Positions 21,025 to 33,109 of a stretch of DNA of 64,000 nucleotides are shown in pieces; the first letter of the stretch is position 1; the number at the start of each line of letters is the position of its first letter. The position numbers were made by a program, and so were the translations under genes. The stretch lies in NCBI GenBank assembly GCA_045837725.1, contig JBEWZL010000076.1:1-64000 (forward strand). Direction: 5' to 3'. This DNA is from Vermamoeba vermiformis. Taxonomy: Eukaryota; Tubulinea; Echinamoebida. The notes under the pieces were generated by a model. The model was not told the DNA's origin, did not search any database, and was given only the letters and a program-made list of their open reading frames with translations.

Positions 21025-24000
21025 ATGGAGCCTCGACGAGCTTTTCCTCAATTAAGAAAGCGTCCAAGAGACACCGCAGAAACAAATACAACGAAGTGAG
21101 TGCAAGATGCGAATGAAAAGTGACACCACAATTCCTTAATCTTCGCAAACTAATTTTTAAAATTATTATAAATAGGCCAGAGTCTTTTGAAGACCGAGAT
21201 GAGAAGTCCAAAGCGGATCTATTGACTTTTATTTACAATACACAATTTTTAATATTCGCTACTCCTAATATTTTATTAGCATTGTACATTGGTGGCAGAG
21301 TGTATCCTTTATTATTGAAAAATATAATTATAGAGCTCCTTTTTGTATTATCTACCTTAACAAATTTTTCAGGTTGCTGTCACTCGCAATTTTGGCTGCT
21401 ACGACAACCTATTTACTTTATAATTTCAAACTATATGATTAGTAAGTGTAAATATACTTTTGTTACACGAGCTAATCATTACAACAGCGTGGTGGGAAGC
21501 GTTTGGATCTTCTCTGGCATTATGTACATCGCCCAAATTATATTCGGCGGATATTTATTCGAGTAAGTCGACAATACAGCAACATAACCGTACTAATAAA
21601 ACAGTTTTTCGATTTTAAACCTGTTTTTCCTGTTGGGCAATGGCATGTTTATCTTTGTGTTTGGTAAGGAGAATCATTAATTTATTTTGTAGATTTTTAT
21701 TAACATATTGCGTAGGTGCGTGGATCACTTTACAATTAAAATGGGTCTACGGTCGCGAAGCGTTCTCTGTGAGTGTCAAATGAAGTCAAAAAATGATACG
21801 TGTCCTGACATTTCTCAGATGGTTGAACGTCTCGTGCTGTCATTCACAGCGATACCATTCGTGGCAACAGTCACTTGGGCACTGATACAGCACGTTGGCA
21901 TTGGCGCAGCACCGTATATATATTTTATAACCTCGGCCATGGCCTACTACGGATTACAACTACCGCAAGTGTCATCGCTGAGTGATGAACGCAATAAGAT
22001 TCACGAAGTAGACGCTAAAGAGAAGAAAAAGAATGACGATGGAGTGCCTAACGATGAGGCCACCGAGAAGTACTTGGCTGAACTTTCTGCTGGCTGTAAG
22101 TGTATCTTTTCACATACGCCATTACTCATCGTCACTTAAGCGCGATACATTGCTTCCGCTTGGGAAGGAGGCTTCCATACCATTCATCTGCTACTTGGAT
22201 CTGCTCTGCTGTACATTTTTGTGTATCACCGAGTACTTTTCACTTTCAAGCACTTCATGGGTCTCACGCTCTTCCTTGCACTTCCCATCGTATTTTTACT
22301 CGTCATTAATGCGAAGAAACCGTTGTGGTGGTTGGGTGAGTTTCTCGCATACGTATGGATCTGACGTCACTAATCTTCCTCAATACCAGGATTCACTGAA
22401 GATGTTGCATCGACTGTTTTGTATTACCCAGCTCTATTTGCTACGATCTGGAGTGTCGTATCTGCATCGCTTTTAATTGTTTTCTACTCGCCACTCACCA
22501 CCGAGATGCTGTACATTCGTTATCATCCGTATTGGAGCTTGGCCCTGACACTGCTCTCCATTTTATCGCTGCTTCTTGGTCTTGGCTTGCATTTCAGATT
22601 CAACGCTGTGACTTCATTGCTACATCTGCGATTAAGCTCGGCGCCTTACCTTTTCCATGCCCTCGTCATTCCCCCGACAATGTTCATCACTTTCTTGCTC
22701 GGATTTCCATGGTACTTCTATCCATTGCCAATCACGGCCGCATACTTTTTGGTGAATTTTTATCTCCACAAACACCTCAAAGTAAGTGATAGTGGTCTCT
22801 TGGCTTTAAGTTAACACTGTTCTATTCGCAGGACTATCTGTTCTTCGCCGGTGCCTCTGTAGTCTGCACCTTTGTATATACGCAGCTACGTTTCTGGTTC
22901 GTCGAGTAAGTGCACAATTACCCATTTTTTGATACAACTGACACGCGTTCAGGTACAAATTCTTCACGCTGGATCTCTCCATGCAATTTGCGTCGATGTT
23001 ACTCGTGCTGATCTTCGGTGTGTCGTTGTTAATGCCGGCCCTCATACTGATGAATCGCTGGACCGAAATGAATTCATTCTTGGCATTCGTTTACGCGGTG
23101 TTCTTCACCTTTGCTGAAATTATTGTTTACTATCAAGGCGTTTACAACGAATGGATTGTCGCAATGACATCAATACTAGGCATATATGTGACGATCAAGT
23201 ATGTACTTTGATAATATTACCTTTGTCGTTTCGAGGACTGACATTATACCAGGCTGTTCAAATCAACTAAAATTACCGAAAATATGGCGGCACTGATATT
23301 AGGCCTCTACTTGGGCAAGCTCACATTGTTAGCGTTTCCGTATTACTACAATGACTGGAACAAGACTTGGCAGCCATTTTTATCGGCAGTATTCTTCACG
23401 ACAATGGCTAAGTTATTCTACTTTAAGCCAGTTAACGATAACATCTCGGCTAAAGAGGTAGCAATCACTCATACCTCGAGCAAGCACTAACCCTTTATTA
23501 AGTACTTGGTCTATCTCCTCGTCCTCACTTCATCTGCGCTGTTGCTTCAACCCGTGCTCAGTCAATTCCTCACGGAGCAATGGCAATCGCCGGTGATGGA
23601 AGTGTCACTCAATTGGCTCGTGCTGGGTGTGGCATTGTTGCCGCTGTCCTTCAAATTCAGAAATAAGAGCATTTTCGTCAGAAACTTGAATATCTTCTTG
23701 TTGGTCTCGAGTGGATTGTTGATGTTGATCCACGGACTGGCCAATCAACGCTACACTCAAAATGACGTTTCGTGGTTGCCCTTCGTGCAATTGTTGCAAC
23801 TTTTCTTGGCTTTATTGGTACCAATATTGGTTTTGGCAAGGTTAGTGACCAAACTTTAATCACAATCTCCTCTAACATTGGGCAGAGTTCTACCGGTCCA
23901 AAGAAGTGGTCTGATGAGACTACTAGTCAGTTCTGTCGAAGGTGTCTTAATAGGGTAAGTCAATAGCCTTCTCTTATCTACTGTCAGCATACCTAACTCT

Positions 24001-25017
24001 CGAGCTTAGCACATTGATCATGAACTGGCTCAACGTACGTGCACACGCAGCATTATTCTGGTTGGGTTACATCTCGATGGGCCAACTATTCTGCGCCTTC
24101 ATTCTCTTTTCTATTTGGCCCTCGCCAAAGACCGTCGACCGTATGCCAACAATGTAAGTTTCAGTCACAAGTTGAGCGCTGAATAACCGTTCTTCAGCTA
24201 CGCACTATTGTGCTCTTCGTTTGCATTCATCTATTTGCTCGACGATATCTACAGTTCAAAACGAGGTACGTACTCAAGTTGACAGATGGATTTCGCTAAC
24301 AATTGTTTAGATACGGAGACGTACCAATTGGTGTTGTTTGGCACCTTTATGGCCATGAATGGAACCATCAGCATTGTTCTGAAGTTATTGACGAGCCAAT
24401 TTACGCACCAAAAACGAAGACCTGTGAACACTACTGCCGAATCTAAGAACATTAATGAGACATCGTGGCGCCACTCAATAGGAAACATATCGACCGTAGT
24501 TTGCTTACAACTGCTGGTGCATTTAACGACACACTATTTTGATGGCTCGCAACTAGTTGTGGTGTTTCTCTCATCACTGCTCGTGTTGTTGCACTCTGAA
24601 CAAGCTCCTGTGAGTCAGTTATCGGCCAAGAACAGATTCTATCCGATAATACTGTACAACAGCATCTACATGCTCGGATCAGCGTTGTCACTAATTCTCT
24701 GCTCGAGGCCATTCTTTAACTACACTGGCTTCTTCCACGTCCAGCCTTCTATTAACTATACAACACGTGCTGCTTGGAAGAATTTGTTGTTAACGCTTGG
24801 AGTGGTCCCGAGCGCCATCTTCGCAAACTTGTTTTTGCACTCTTGGAGACAACGAAGCACTCTTGCGTGGCTATTGGTACTCCCACTTGATATTCTTGCT
24901 TTATTGCTCGCAGACATCACCCAAGTGCAGTTAGTAGCTGTGTTCGCACTTGGAATCTGCATCTATCAATTCGTCCACACAAGAAATAATCGCAAGCGAA
25001 ATACAAGAACCATTTAA
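21025..25017 (+). CDS. Large polytopic membrane protein, about 20 helices, family not recognised
   Basis: Seventeen exons splice into one frame of 1055 residues: 21025-21095, 21176-21301, 21373-21441, 21488-21562, 21605-21663, 21716-21768, 21819-22095, 22141-22335, 22390-22781, 22832-22905, 22953-23198, 23253-23457, 23503-23840, 23886-23954, 24010-24153, 24198-24265, 24311-25017. After a basic N-terminus (MEPRRAFPQLRKRPRDT) the chain is almost wholly hydrophobic, with roughly twenty predicted membrane helices; the one clear soluble piece is a charged loop (DERNKIHEVDAKEKKKNDD, about residues 200-230). I see no transporter, glycosyltransferase or channel signature. Length and helix density recall the plant NO EXINE FORMATION 1 family, but I could not confirm a shared motif, so treat that as a guess. 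An AATAAA follows the stop at once. It is complete and the many phase-matched introns argue it is functional. Confidence 0.8.
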
Positions 25018-25339
25018 ATAATAAAGCAATTTTGTAAATAATATTTGATTAATAATTACTAAGACTACCGTTAAAGCTGAGATTTGAATCTCAATCCACA
25101 AACCCGGTCTGCCGAACTAAGTCTTCGAAATATGATTATCAATTAAAGACGCGTTGTGCGTCATGACGTAGACGCGTAAACAATTATAAAGCATTTAGGT
25201 TTGGCTTAAAAAAATTGCGAAGGATTTTTCGGCCAGTTAGTCAGGGTCTGACCCGACCCCCCCATTTTTCCTTCCGTATCTTGTCCTCTCTTTTCTTTGT
25301 CCAGTTCGTTCTTACCACACGTTTCAGCAGCATACAGAA
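25018..25339. promoter_or_regulatory. eL14 promoter region with pyrimidine-rich tract
   Basis: Upstream of the ribosomal protein gene lies a strongly pyrimidine-rich stretch (about 25247-25330, with a run of C followed by CTCTCTTTTCTTTG). Ribosomal protein transcripts in many eukaryotes start in such tracts (TOP-like), so this probably holds the initiation region. The core promoter elements are not identifiable by eye. Confidence 0.4.
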
Positions 25340-26488
25340 ATGGTATATATTCGCGATTAAGCAGCATTTTTAAATAATATGGAGATATTTGCCAACGATA
25401 CCGATATCAAGCAAGGAGATTTGTCGATGTCGATGCAAAATTGGATTAAAATTAATTACAGCATAATAATAATATTATTATTGTTACCATTTGTAAAAAA
25501 TAATATAATTAATTTGCTTTGATATTTAGAGCTCTCCTTTCAGACGTTTTGTTCAAATCGGCAGAGTTGCCTTGATCAACTACGGCCCTGATGTTGGCAA
25601 ACTTTGCGTCATCATCGACGTTGTCGATCAAAACAGAGTAAGTATTTGAACCAATTCGAATGATATTTAATAATTCGTATTTATAAATTATTGTGATATT
25701 GAAATTAATTTAATTCTCATACCTCAGTTTTTCTAATGGTTATTTAATAGGCCCTTGTTGATGGCCCTGAGACCGTCACTGGCGTTAAGCGTCAAGCTAT
25801 TCACTTCAAGCGTTTGAGCCTTACTGATCACGTCGTCAAGGTTCCCCGTAACGCCAGACAAACCTTGTTGGCCAAGGCTTTCAACGCCTCTGAGGTTAAG
25901 ACCAAGTTCGCTAACAGCGCTTGGGGCAAGAAATTGGCTGCTAAAGAAGCCAGAGCTAACACTTCTGACTTCGATCGCTTCAAGATCACTGTCCTCAAGA
26001 AGAGAGTAAGTGTGGTTTTATTCGACTCGAAATAATTTTCAGAAATATTTTTGGAATGATGTACGAGCAAATATGAACGGGAGGGCTCGTCCGTCCTCAA
26101 GCGGATGGGTTCATCCAGTGCTTTATGGGAAGCAATACACCCTTGTGGTGAGTTCGCTGCTACTCGCGGGGCATTGTAATGATGCTTACGTGGGGGTGCG
26201 GAGGACAAGTATTTGTTGCCAATTTCCCGCACAAACGTTCTACATCAAGCGAGCTTGGGATCTCCTGGCTTCGGTCGGTTGATGGTCCCTTGTTCCCGTA
26301 TGCATATTCCACCTCCCGATTACTAGACGCTAGACGTCTTTTCGTAGTGGGACGAACCATGCAAACGACATTTCTTTTATTATTATCAATCAAGATCTTG
26401 TACTGATCCCAATTTCTTTCAACAGAGAAACCACCTCGTTGCTGCTGAAACCCGCAAGTTAGTCAAGGCTGCCAACAAGAAGAAATAA
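25340..26488 (+). CDS. RPL14: 60S ribosomal protein eL14
   Basis: Structural protein of the large ribosomal subunit. Exons 25340-25342, 25530-25637, 25751-26005 and 26426-26488 give 142 residues, the size of lower-eukaryote eL14. The KOW-like N-terminal domain is clear ([35 protein letters not shown]), followed by the family core ([18 protein letters not shown]) and a lysine-rich end. Exon 1 would be just the initiator ATG, directly followed by GTATAT; the next exon begins SSPFRRF. A first intron right after the ATG is typical of ribosomal protein genes, but the exact start remains an inference. The third intron (26006-26425, 420 nt) is eight times longer than the window's usual intron and is annotated separately. 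Confidence 0.92.
26006..26425 (+). other. Unusually long eL14 intron, possible embedded RNA element
   Basis: Most introns here are 40-70 nt and AT-rich; this one is 420 nt and has a GC-richer centre (about 26070-26350) with several self-complementary stretches. These include CACC-CTTGT-GGTG near 26140, which has the same loop as the hairpins of the 1-9 kb region. Introns of ribosomal protein genes often host snoRNAs. TGATG-like strings (26056, 26178) and an ACA near 26370 could be box C or H/ACA motifs, but I cannot build a complete snoRNA. No protein frame is convincing. Confidence 0.35.
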
Positions 26489-26783
26489 ATAATATTTCGT
26501 GTGTAAACAACTTGCAAATAAATACAAAACTAAAACCCGTGTCTCTTAGTAGATTCGCTGCTGGCGACACCACAACTCAGAATCATTTCAGTTCGGTGTT
26601 CAAGGGCTCTTCACGATCAAAATTGCGTTCATCGTGGCGTGATGAAAGAAATTCTTGCAGGCAGCTGTTGCAGTAAATCTGTGCTGGATTTAGCAACAAA
26701 TGAGTTCACCTTTCAGACAAAGCCGCACGGCGTATTTTACAATTAATTTGCACAGTGTGCAACGAGCTAGAATCAAAGAATAG

Positions 26784-29019
26784 ATGATTAGATCGGCAAT
26801 CATTATTGGAGGAGGCATCGGTAAGTGACCGATCCGGCGAAAAAAACATTCAAAAAATTAAACAAAATTATTTTATAGGAGGCCTTACTGCAGCGCACGC
26901 ATTGCGTAGAGTTGGAATTAAGCCAATGATTTTTGAGCGTTATGTAAGAAGCAAAGGTAAGGCATCATTTACTTTTGAAATTTGGAAAAATATTCTTAAT
27001 AATAATGTAGAGTATGTGGGCAATGGTATTGGACTGTGGGTCAATTCACTACGATGTTACGAAGAGCTTGGACTGAAGGACGAATTAATGAAAAAAGGTG
27101 TCATCATGAAGCACCCCTCGTATAAGACTACCCAAGGGCAATTACTAGCAGCACCCTCAAGGGATTTTCATCGCAAATTTCCAGTTTTATGTAAGTTCCA
27201 GCGTACTCCGGATGCGCTTCATGAACTAACTCTGATCAGGTATGCACCGCAAGGACTTGTACAGCATTCTATTATCGGATCTTATGCGCGATGAGTTGGT
27301 GCACGAGGGCAAGAGATTCACGCATTATTCGTTCAAACAAGTTGAAGGCAACAAAGAACAGGTTGTAGCGCACTTCGAAGACGGATCTGAAGTCGCTGCG
27401 GACATTTTGATTGGTGCGGATGGAATCAATTCTGGTGTTAGACAACAGGTACTGTACAGCGAAGTGCTAAATTTCTATTTGAGCTTACACGCAGTTTCAT
27501 CTCAGATGTTCCCCAATGCCCAGCTCAAGTACTGCGGTTACACCTACTACAGAGCGACATTGAACGTGGAGCCAGAGAAGTGGGATGAGTTGCGTGACTC
27601 GTTTGAGACGTGGGGATCAGACAGGCGATTTGGATTTGTGCCTCTAGCCAAGCCTGAGGTAGTGCACTGAGCTAATCATTGAGGTGATTTTACTGACACG
27701 AACACAGCTATTTTGGTTCACGCCCATCAGAGCTGAAGCTAGTACACGAGAGGTAATTACAGAGGACACTAAGAAGAGACTGTTAGAGCAGTACAAGGAC
27801 TGGCACTATCCCATTCAATACCTCATTCAGAACACGAGCATCGAGCACTTGATGCGTACTGACATTTGGAAGATGCCAACGCTGCCCAAGTGGCACGAAA
27901 AGCAGGTAAACGAACCCTCTTGTAAAGGAATACTAGGCCTAGGGTCTAATGTTGTACAGGCCGGGCTGATCGGTGACGCGTGTCACGCCACTGCCCCGAA
28001 CTTGGCGCAAGGAGCAGGTCTGTCCATTGAAGACGCACTTGATCTGGCCAATCACTTTAAAGACTTGAATCACGGCGCGTACAAAAACATCGAGGAGTGT
28101 CTCGAGGCATTTGAAAGAAAAAGAATTCCACGCGCTGCGACCGTTCAGTTGTTCGCAGACATCATTGCATTCGTTGGTCAGTTAGAGAACCCGACATTGA
28201 TTACGATACGAAACAAGATGATGCAACTAGTACCGCAGTTCATCAAGTCAAAAGTGTTCGAATTTGTTGTCAAAATCACTCTTGGGTGGAACTGGAGACC
28301 ACCAAAGTAAGTCTTAATTAGTACGTAATACCTCCACATAGGTCTCATAGTATGTTATCCAGATTGAGCAACATCTCATTATTGCACCAAGCATTAGGCG
28401 ACAAGTTTATGCAACTTCCTGATGTCATGCGCGAGTTCAGAAGTCGTGCAGCTGGAGGCAAAGGAACGGGCATCAGCACTGTACGAAGGTATAGTACAAT
28501 ATAAGCAGTGTATTGAGTCCATACTAACCGCGTAACAGAGGTACGAACTTCCTGTCACGCGCCATTGGTGTCGTCGCAGGATTGCCCCGGGAGAGCGAGA
28601 ACTTGCCATTCAAAGCACTAGTCCAAGTACGCGACTGCAAGCAGTACTGGACGAGAGTGTTTGGACAAGACGCATTCACGACTGTGATGAGTGTTGAGGG
28701 CGATGAAGAGCCGCATTTAGTCGAGAAATTTGGCCCGATGAAGTTCCAATACGACATTAGGGTAGATGATGGCATTATTCAATACAAGACCTCGAGATTC
28801 TCGATATTTAACGTGCCCATTCCGAGCGTCATCGCACCGAGGTCAGAGTGGGAAGAGCGGCCTACAGGTATGTGAAATTGTTGGAAGAATTTAGGCCAGA
28901 GACTAAAGATTTCATTTGCAGAGACCGGTTGGACTTTTGAAGGCAAGATTCAAATGCCTATTTTAGGTCAATTAATGTATTACAAAGGAAGCTTTGATGT
29001 GAGCAAGGAAGATCTATAA
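26784..29019 (+). CDS. FAD-dependent monooxygenase fused to a DUF4166-like domain
   Basis: Ten exons (26784-26820, 26879-26956, 27011-27190, 27240-27448, 27506-27658, 27708-27905, 27960-28306, 28363-28488, 28539-28867, 28922-29019) encode 584 residues. The first two thirds form a class A flavoprotein hydroxylase: dinucleotide-binding IIGGGIGGLTAAHALR at the N-terminus, the DG motif GADGINSGVR, and the second FAD/ribityl motif GDACHATAPNLAQGAG. Such enzymes use NAD(P)H and O2 to hydroxylate or epoxidise small molecules; the closest look is zeaxanthin-epoxidase or urate-hydroxylase-like, but the substrate cannot be read from sequence. The last 200 residues (GLPRESENLPFKALVQV, YWTRVFGQDAF, HLVEKFGPMKFQYDIRVDDG) resemble DUF4166, otherwise seen as the tail of saccharopine-dehydrogenase-like proteins. 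No signal peptide or membrane anchor is seen. The start ATG is in frame with the nucleotide-binding motif and has no alternative. Confidence 0.85.
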
Positions 29020-29308
29020 AATAGTGTTACGGCATTTAGTTTCGATCCTTATCGAAAGATGGCGAGGGTTTAAGTTTGCGATCTGACTTGCTAGCGCTTT
29101 ATTACCGTCATCTAAGTGCGTTTCTCTCTGTCGAAAGTGGATAAAACGCGATCATGGAGCCCATCAGCTGTCCTTGCAACAGGTTTGGCCTAACAATAAG
29201 GTTCGAATCGAGATGCGCGAGACTTTTGCATTGTCATACGAATATGGTACATTTATTTACTACAAGACGTGACAAAAACAAAAAATAAATGTTGTGCTTA
29301 TGAATAAA

Positions 29309-32024
29309 TTAAAGGAAAGGATTCACATTCTTTGGCGGTGAAGTTGCGAGTTGTGGGCTCGAAGGGGTATAATTAGCATTAAAGGCATTACCATTATTAG
29401 CGTTGTATGCATTGCCGTTGTTAGCATTGTAAGCCGTACCGTTGTTAATATTGCCCGAGAACGATGCGCCATTTTGAGCATTTACGTTGTAATTTCCACT
29501 GAATTGATTTGAAGGTTGATTGTCGAACGGGTTGGCGAAGAATTTTTGGTTTGAGTTCTGGGCATTGGGTGTGGGGTTGCTATTAACAGGCTGCGAGCCA
29601 GAAGGTTGATTGAGTTGACCAGTCGGGTTGTTCGCTCCAGGTGTCTCGTCGTAGAAGTACTTGCCGAAAGTGTTCGCAAGCGTGCGTTGTTTGCTGGTGA
29701 ATTGATCGATCTCTTCAGCGGTCATCTTGCTGAAGTCTTCAGCGCCCTTGATCTTGTACGAGCTGAAATCGTCTGAGAACGGATTGCGCGGGGCTTGTTG
29801 GTCGGGCGCAGCAAACGGATTGCCGCCAGTGTTGTTGCTCGTGGTTGGGTTCGAGGAGGTCGGGTTCGAGCCAAAACCATTGGCGTTGTTGTTGAGCGAG
29901 GGGTTGGACATGGAGGGATTGCCGTACATGTTGAACGAGGATGTGTTGCCGTTGGGTGCACCAGTCAAGTACGAGTTCTGCGGTGATCCGACGTTCAAGT
30001 TCTGTTGTGACATGCCACTCAAGTACGAGTTCTGAGGAGAGCCGACATTGAGATTGGGCTGCGACGAGACTGTCATCTGCGCGAAGGGATTTGTGAGCTG
30101 ATTGGCCGAGGTGACGTTGTAGCCGTAGAGACCGGGCTGCGGCTGTGATTGTGTGGCGACTTGTGCGAAGGGATTAATGAGACCAGGCGTGGCAGTTTGC
30201 ATGGGACTCGTCGGCTGTGACATGAAGCTGACTGAAGCTCTGTTGGGTGACGTGCTGTAGACTCCAGGGTTGGAACCGCTCAAGTTGGAAGTGCTGCGAC
30301 CTCGTGCACGCGGTGCAGTGTCTGATGTGTAGCCTTTGAATGGGACATTAGAACCGATTCATGAATGCAAGTGGCTAGTAAGATGATGTGATTGGTCAGT
30401 TTGATCGAGTACGTACCACGCTCAATGTAGTTCTTGCGGAACAATTCATCGTCGTCAGTGTCAGCAGTGTCGGTGTCATCATCGCTCGAGTTTGATTCTT
30501 CGTCGTCACTGTCCTCATCGGCTTTCACAAAAGGACGAAGTGCCTAAGTAAGTTGACATTAGCACTCTTCGATAATCAAAGCTAGTTCATTCATCACAGC
30601 TCTGGTCTCACCTTCTCCAACTTGTCGTTGATGTCCAACAAGGCCGCGAGTGCTTTTTCCTTGTCAATGTTGTCGTTGACCAAGCGTTGAAGATTGTTCG
30701 AGGTGTCTTTCAGCCTTTGTTCGCAGCGTTAGTAATGCACAACGAGACCGCTAATCGCGCTGTTAGTGACTTACTTCTTGATCATCTCTTTCACCATGTC
30801 GTTGTTCTTGGCCGAGCTCGAGTTAGGACCGCCCAACTGCGCCAAGATGTCGTTCAACAGCGCGATTTGTTCTTCAGCGTTCTTCACCTCGCGTTGCACT
30901 TTCTCGGGGATCGGATCGTTCCTTGAACGGTGCATAAACTCGCGACGAGCACCCGTGTTTTGTGGTTGAATTGGCCCCGCGTGAATGTTGCGCGCAGGTG
31001 TTTGCACGGGCACTTTATCGTCTTCTTTGGGCTCGGGGAATTTAATGCCCTTTTTGACGAGACGACGATAGGTGTTGTAGAATATAGGCACTTCGAATCT
31101 GCTGGCGTAGAATCCAATGCCCCACATTTGAATCATGGTCACTGCTTTCTCGCCCACAAAATTCTTGTAGTTGTTCAATTGTGAATAGGGCTTTTTTCTC
31201 TTCTTCCATCGCTAATGTAATTATGTCAGTATTAATTTGTCGTATTGATGGTAGTTAAATTATTATTGGCTGTTTTATTTTCAAAATTTCGCGATGATTT
31301 TGTCGATCCACAATAAATCATAATGGGAAAGTTGACAGGTATTAATTAAATAATATAATATGGTACTTACGCGATAGACGAGCATTTTTAATCTGTGCAT
31401 AATCTCTTTAGTGCCGATTGCACGTGCAAATTGAATGCCGCAATTTTTGACTAGAGCATCCAGCAACTTGATATTTGAGTGAGTATAGGATAATTAATTA
31501 TTCATTATATGACCACAATATCAATAGCTATTAACTCCAGAATTCATGTTTACTCAAGAAGAAAATTTAAAAAATTTAGGACTTTTTGCGGATGGACAGC
31601 TGGAAATAAGCCGAGCTCCACAAATTACCGTGTAATATTATGTACATACTATTATAAATATATTATTAAAGCGTGATTAACTTACGATCAAAGTTAGCCA
31701 TTGAATGCGAGGATCTCGGGACTTGAGTTGGGCGTGAACAGTTGGTAATAAATATTGCGCCCTATATTATAAAATAGCAAAATATCAATATTCCATTCCG
31801 AGGGTAGCCGAGTAACGAGTATTTAATCGGGTTTTCCAAATCAAAAAAATATTTTTTGATCAAGTGCAGTCTTAATTTCAAAGACTATTATCTGATTAGA
31901 TTACATACGCTCTATACGGATCCTTATTTACGAGATCAATAACTTTCATATTCTGCTCCCAGTTGGGATTGAGCCTGCCACGAGTACTTCTGTCGAACTC
32001 GGACAACAGTTCATTAACGGCCAT
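29309..32024 (-). CDS. Tom1-like VHS-GAT endosomal adaptor
   Basis: Seven exons (31909-32024, 31686-31761, 31371-31466, 30775-31211, 30612-30714, 30417-30543, 29309-30333) give 659 residues. The N-terminal VHS domain is complete (LNPNWEQNMKVIDLVNKDPY, LLDALVKNCGIQFARAIG, KAVTMIQMWGIGFYASRFEV). It is followed by a GAT three-helix domain (about residues 215-280, LNDILAQLGG ... NNLQRLVNDNIDKEKALAAL), an acidic stretch, and a long N/Q/S/P-rich tail with repeated NPF motifs (NPFAQ twice, NPFAAPD, NPFSDDF, NPFD, C-terminal NPFL). VHS and GAT domains bind sorted cargo and ubiquitin on endosomes. NPF motifs recruit EH-domain proteins, and the absence of a GAE domain separates it from GGAs. In Dictyostelium a Tom1 protein of this layout acts as the ancestral ESCRT-0; I infer the same job. 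The stop is convergent with the monooxygenase gene, 289 bp away. Confidence 0.9.
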
Positions 32025-33109
32025 GATTTCGCACTTTGCTTGAAATCAACTGTGGGCGAGGTGTTGCGGTGCTTAAAGAGTTTGTTTTTCCAAAGCGCTG
32101 AGGACGATTTAAAAAAACAACAAAGTCAATTTTACTTGAGATTTCTCCGAGGCCAACCAAAACTAAGAACGCTGAGCCTGAAAGATACTATCTTTTTTCG
32201 AGGACCAAAGGTCACTAAAATGCAACAAATCCCTTTAATATTTACACGTAAGTTTTAATCTTATAAGATTTTATAGTACATTCACGCTGAGGCTGAAATC
32301 AGTATGTATTTTAGTCGCTTAAGCGATCAGCTGTAATTTTAACAATGGATCCATGTCGAAGGAAGTTGGGTTACTGCGGTCGTCTTCGTCCGCGTGTAAT
32401 AGGCACGTCGAAAGTGCCACGGAGCGCCGCTGACCTGATTAATTCATGATCAGCTCCAGCGTGTCGGTGTTGCACGATAGAATCAAGATTAACAATATGA
32501 AATTAGCTCAACTTTATTCATTAAAACTGATTTACGCACGACGATTGCCTAATACGCAGTTTTACGGTGTGCGATGGTCTACACTTGTGATCACAGCGTG
32601 TATGATACAATGCCTAGCACTTCGCACTGTAGTTGAACTGGAATTATTAGGACTATAGTACGCCCAAGCTTAGATCCCAGCTGCTCGACTAGTAAACCTT
32701 CACTTGATATTAGGACAAAGCTTCTATATTTTATGGGCCAAGTTTAGGAAAGTTTGATTTCTGACTGCCTATTTTTTTCAAAATCCAGATGTCAAAGAAG
32801 AATTTCGTAAATCAAACCGGAAACGAAACAAATTCTTCTTTCATTAATAGAGCGTATCACAGGCGTTATGGTTGTATAAATAAAATTACGACAGTGGTTT
32901 GTATGATTAATTCCAAAAAAGGCAATATTTACAGAAAAAATCGCACTGATAAAAATCATCTTCTAACATTACTATGCGGCGAAAAAATAGATAAAGCTTG
33001 TCTATGGCATTTGACAACTCATCAATCAATTGATTGCCACAATTCATAGCAACTGACTTGTTGCTTCCGACTGGATCGTACACTATTCTCAACCAACGTT
33101 AATATCAGA
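32025..33109. other. 1.1-kb intergenic region, divergent promoters
   Basis: Separates the Tom1-like gene (minus) from the P450 gene (plus), so it holds two promoters, but is longer than most gaps here. Three open frames of 70-86 codons (32040-32258, 32446-32658, 32789-33049, all plus) show no family resemblance and no shared splice chain. A small unrecognised gene cannot be excluded. Confidence 0.35.
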
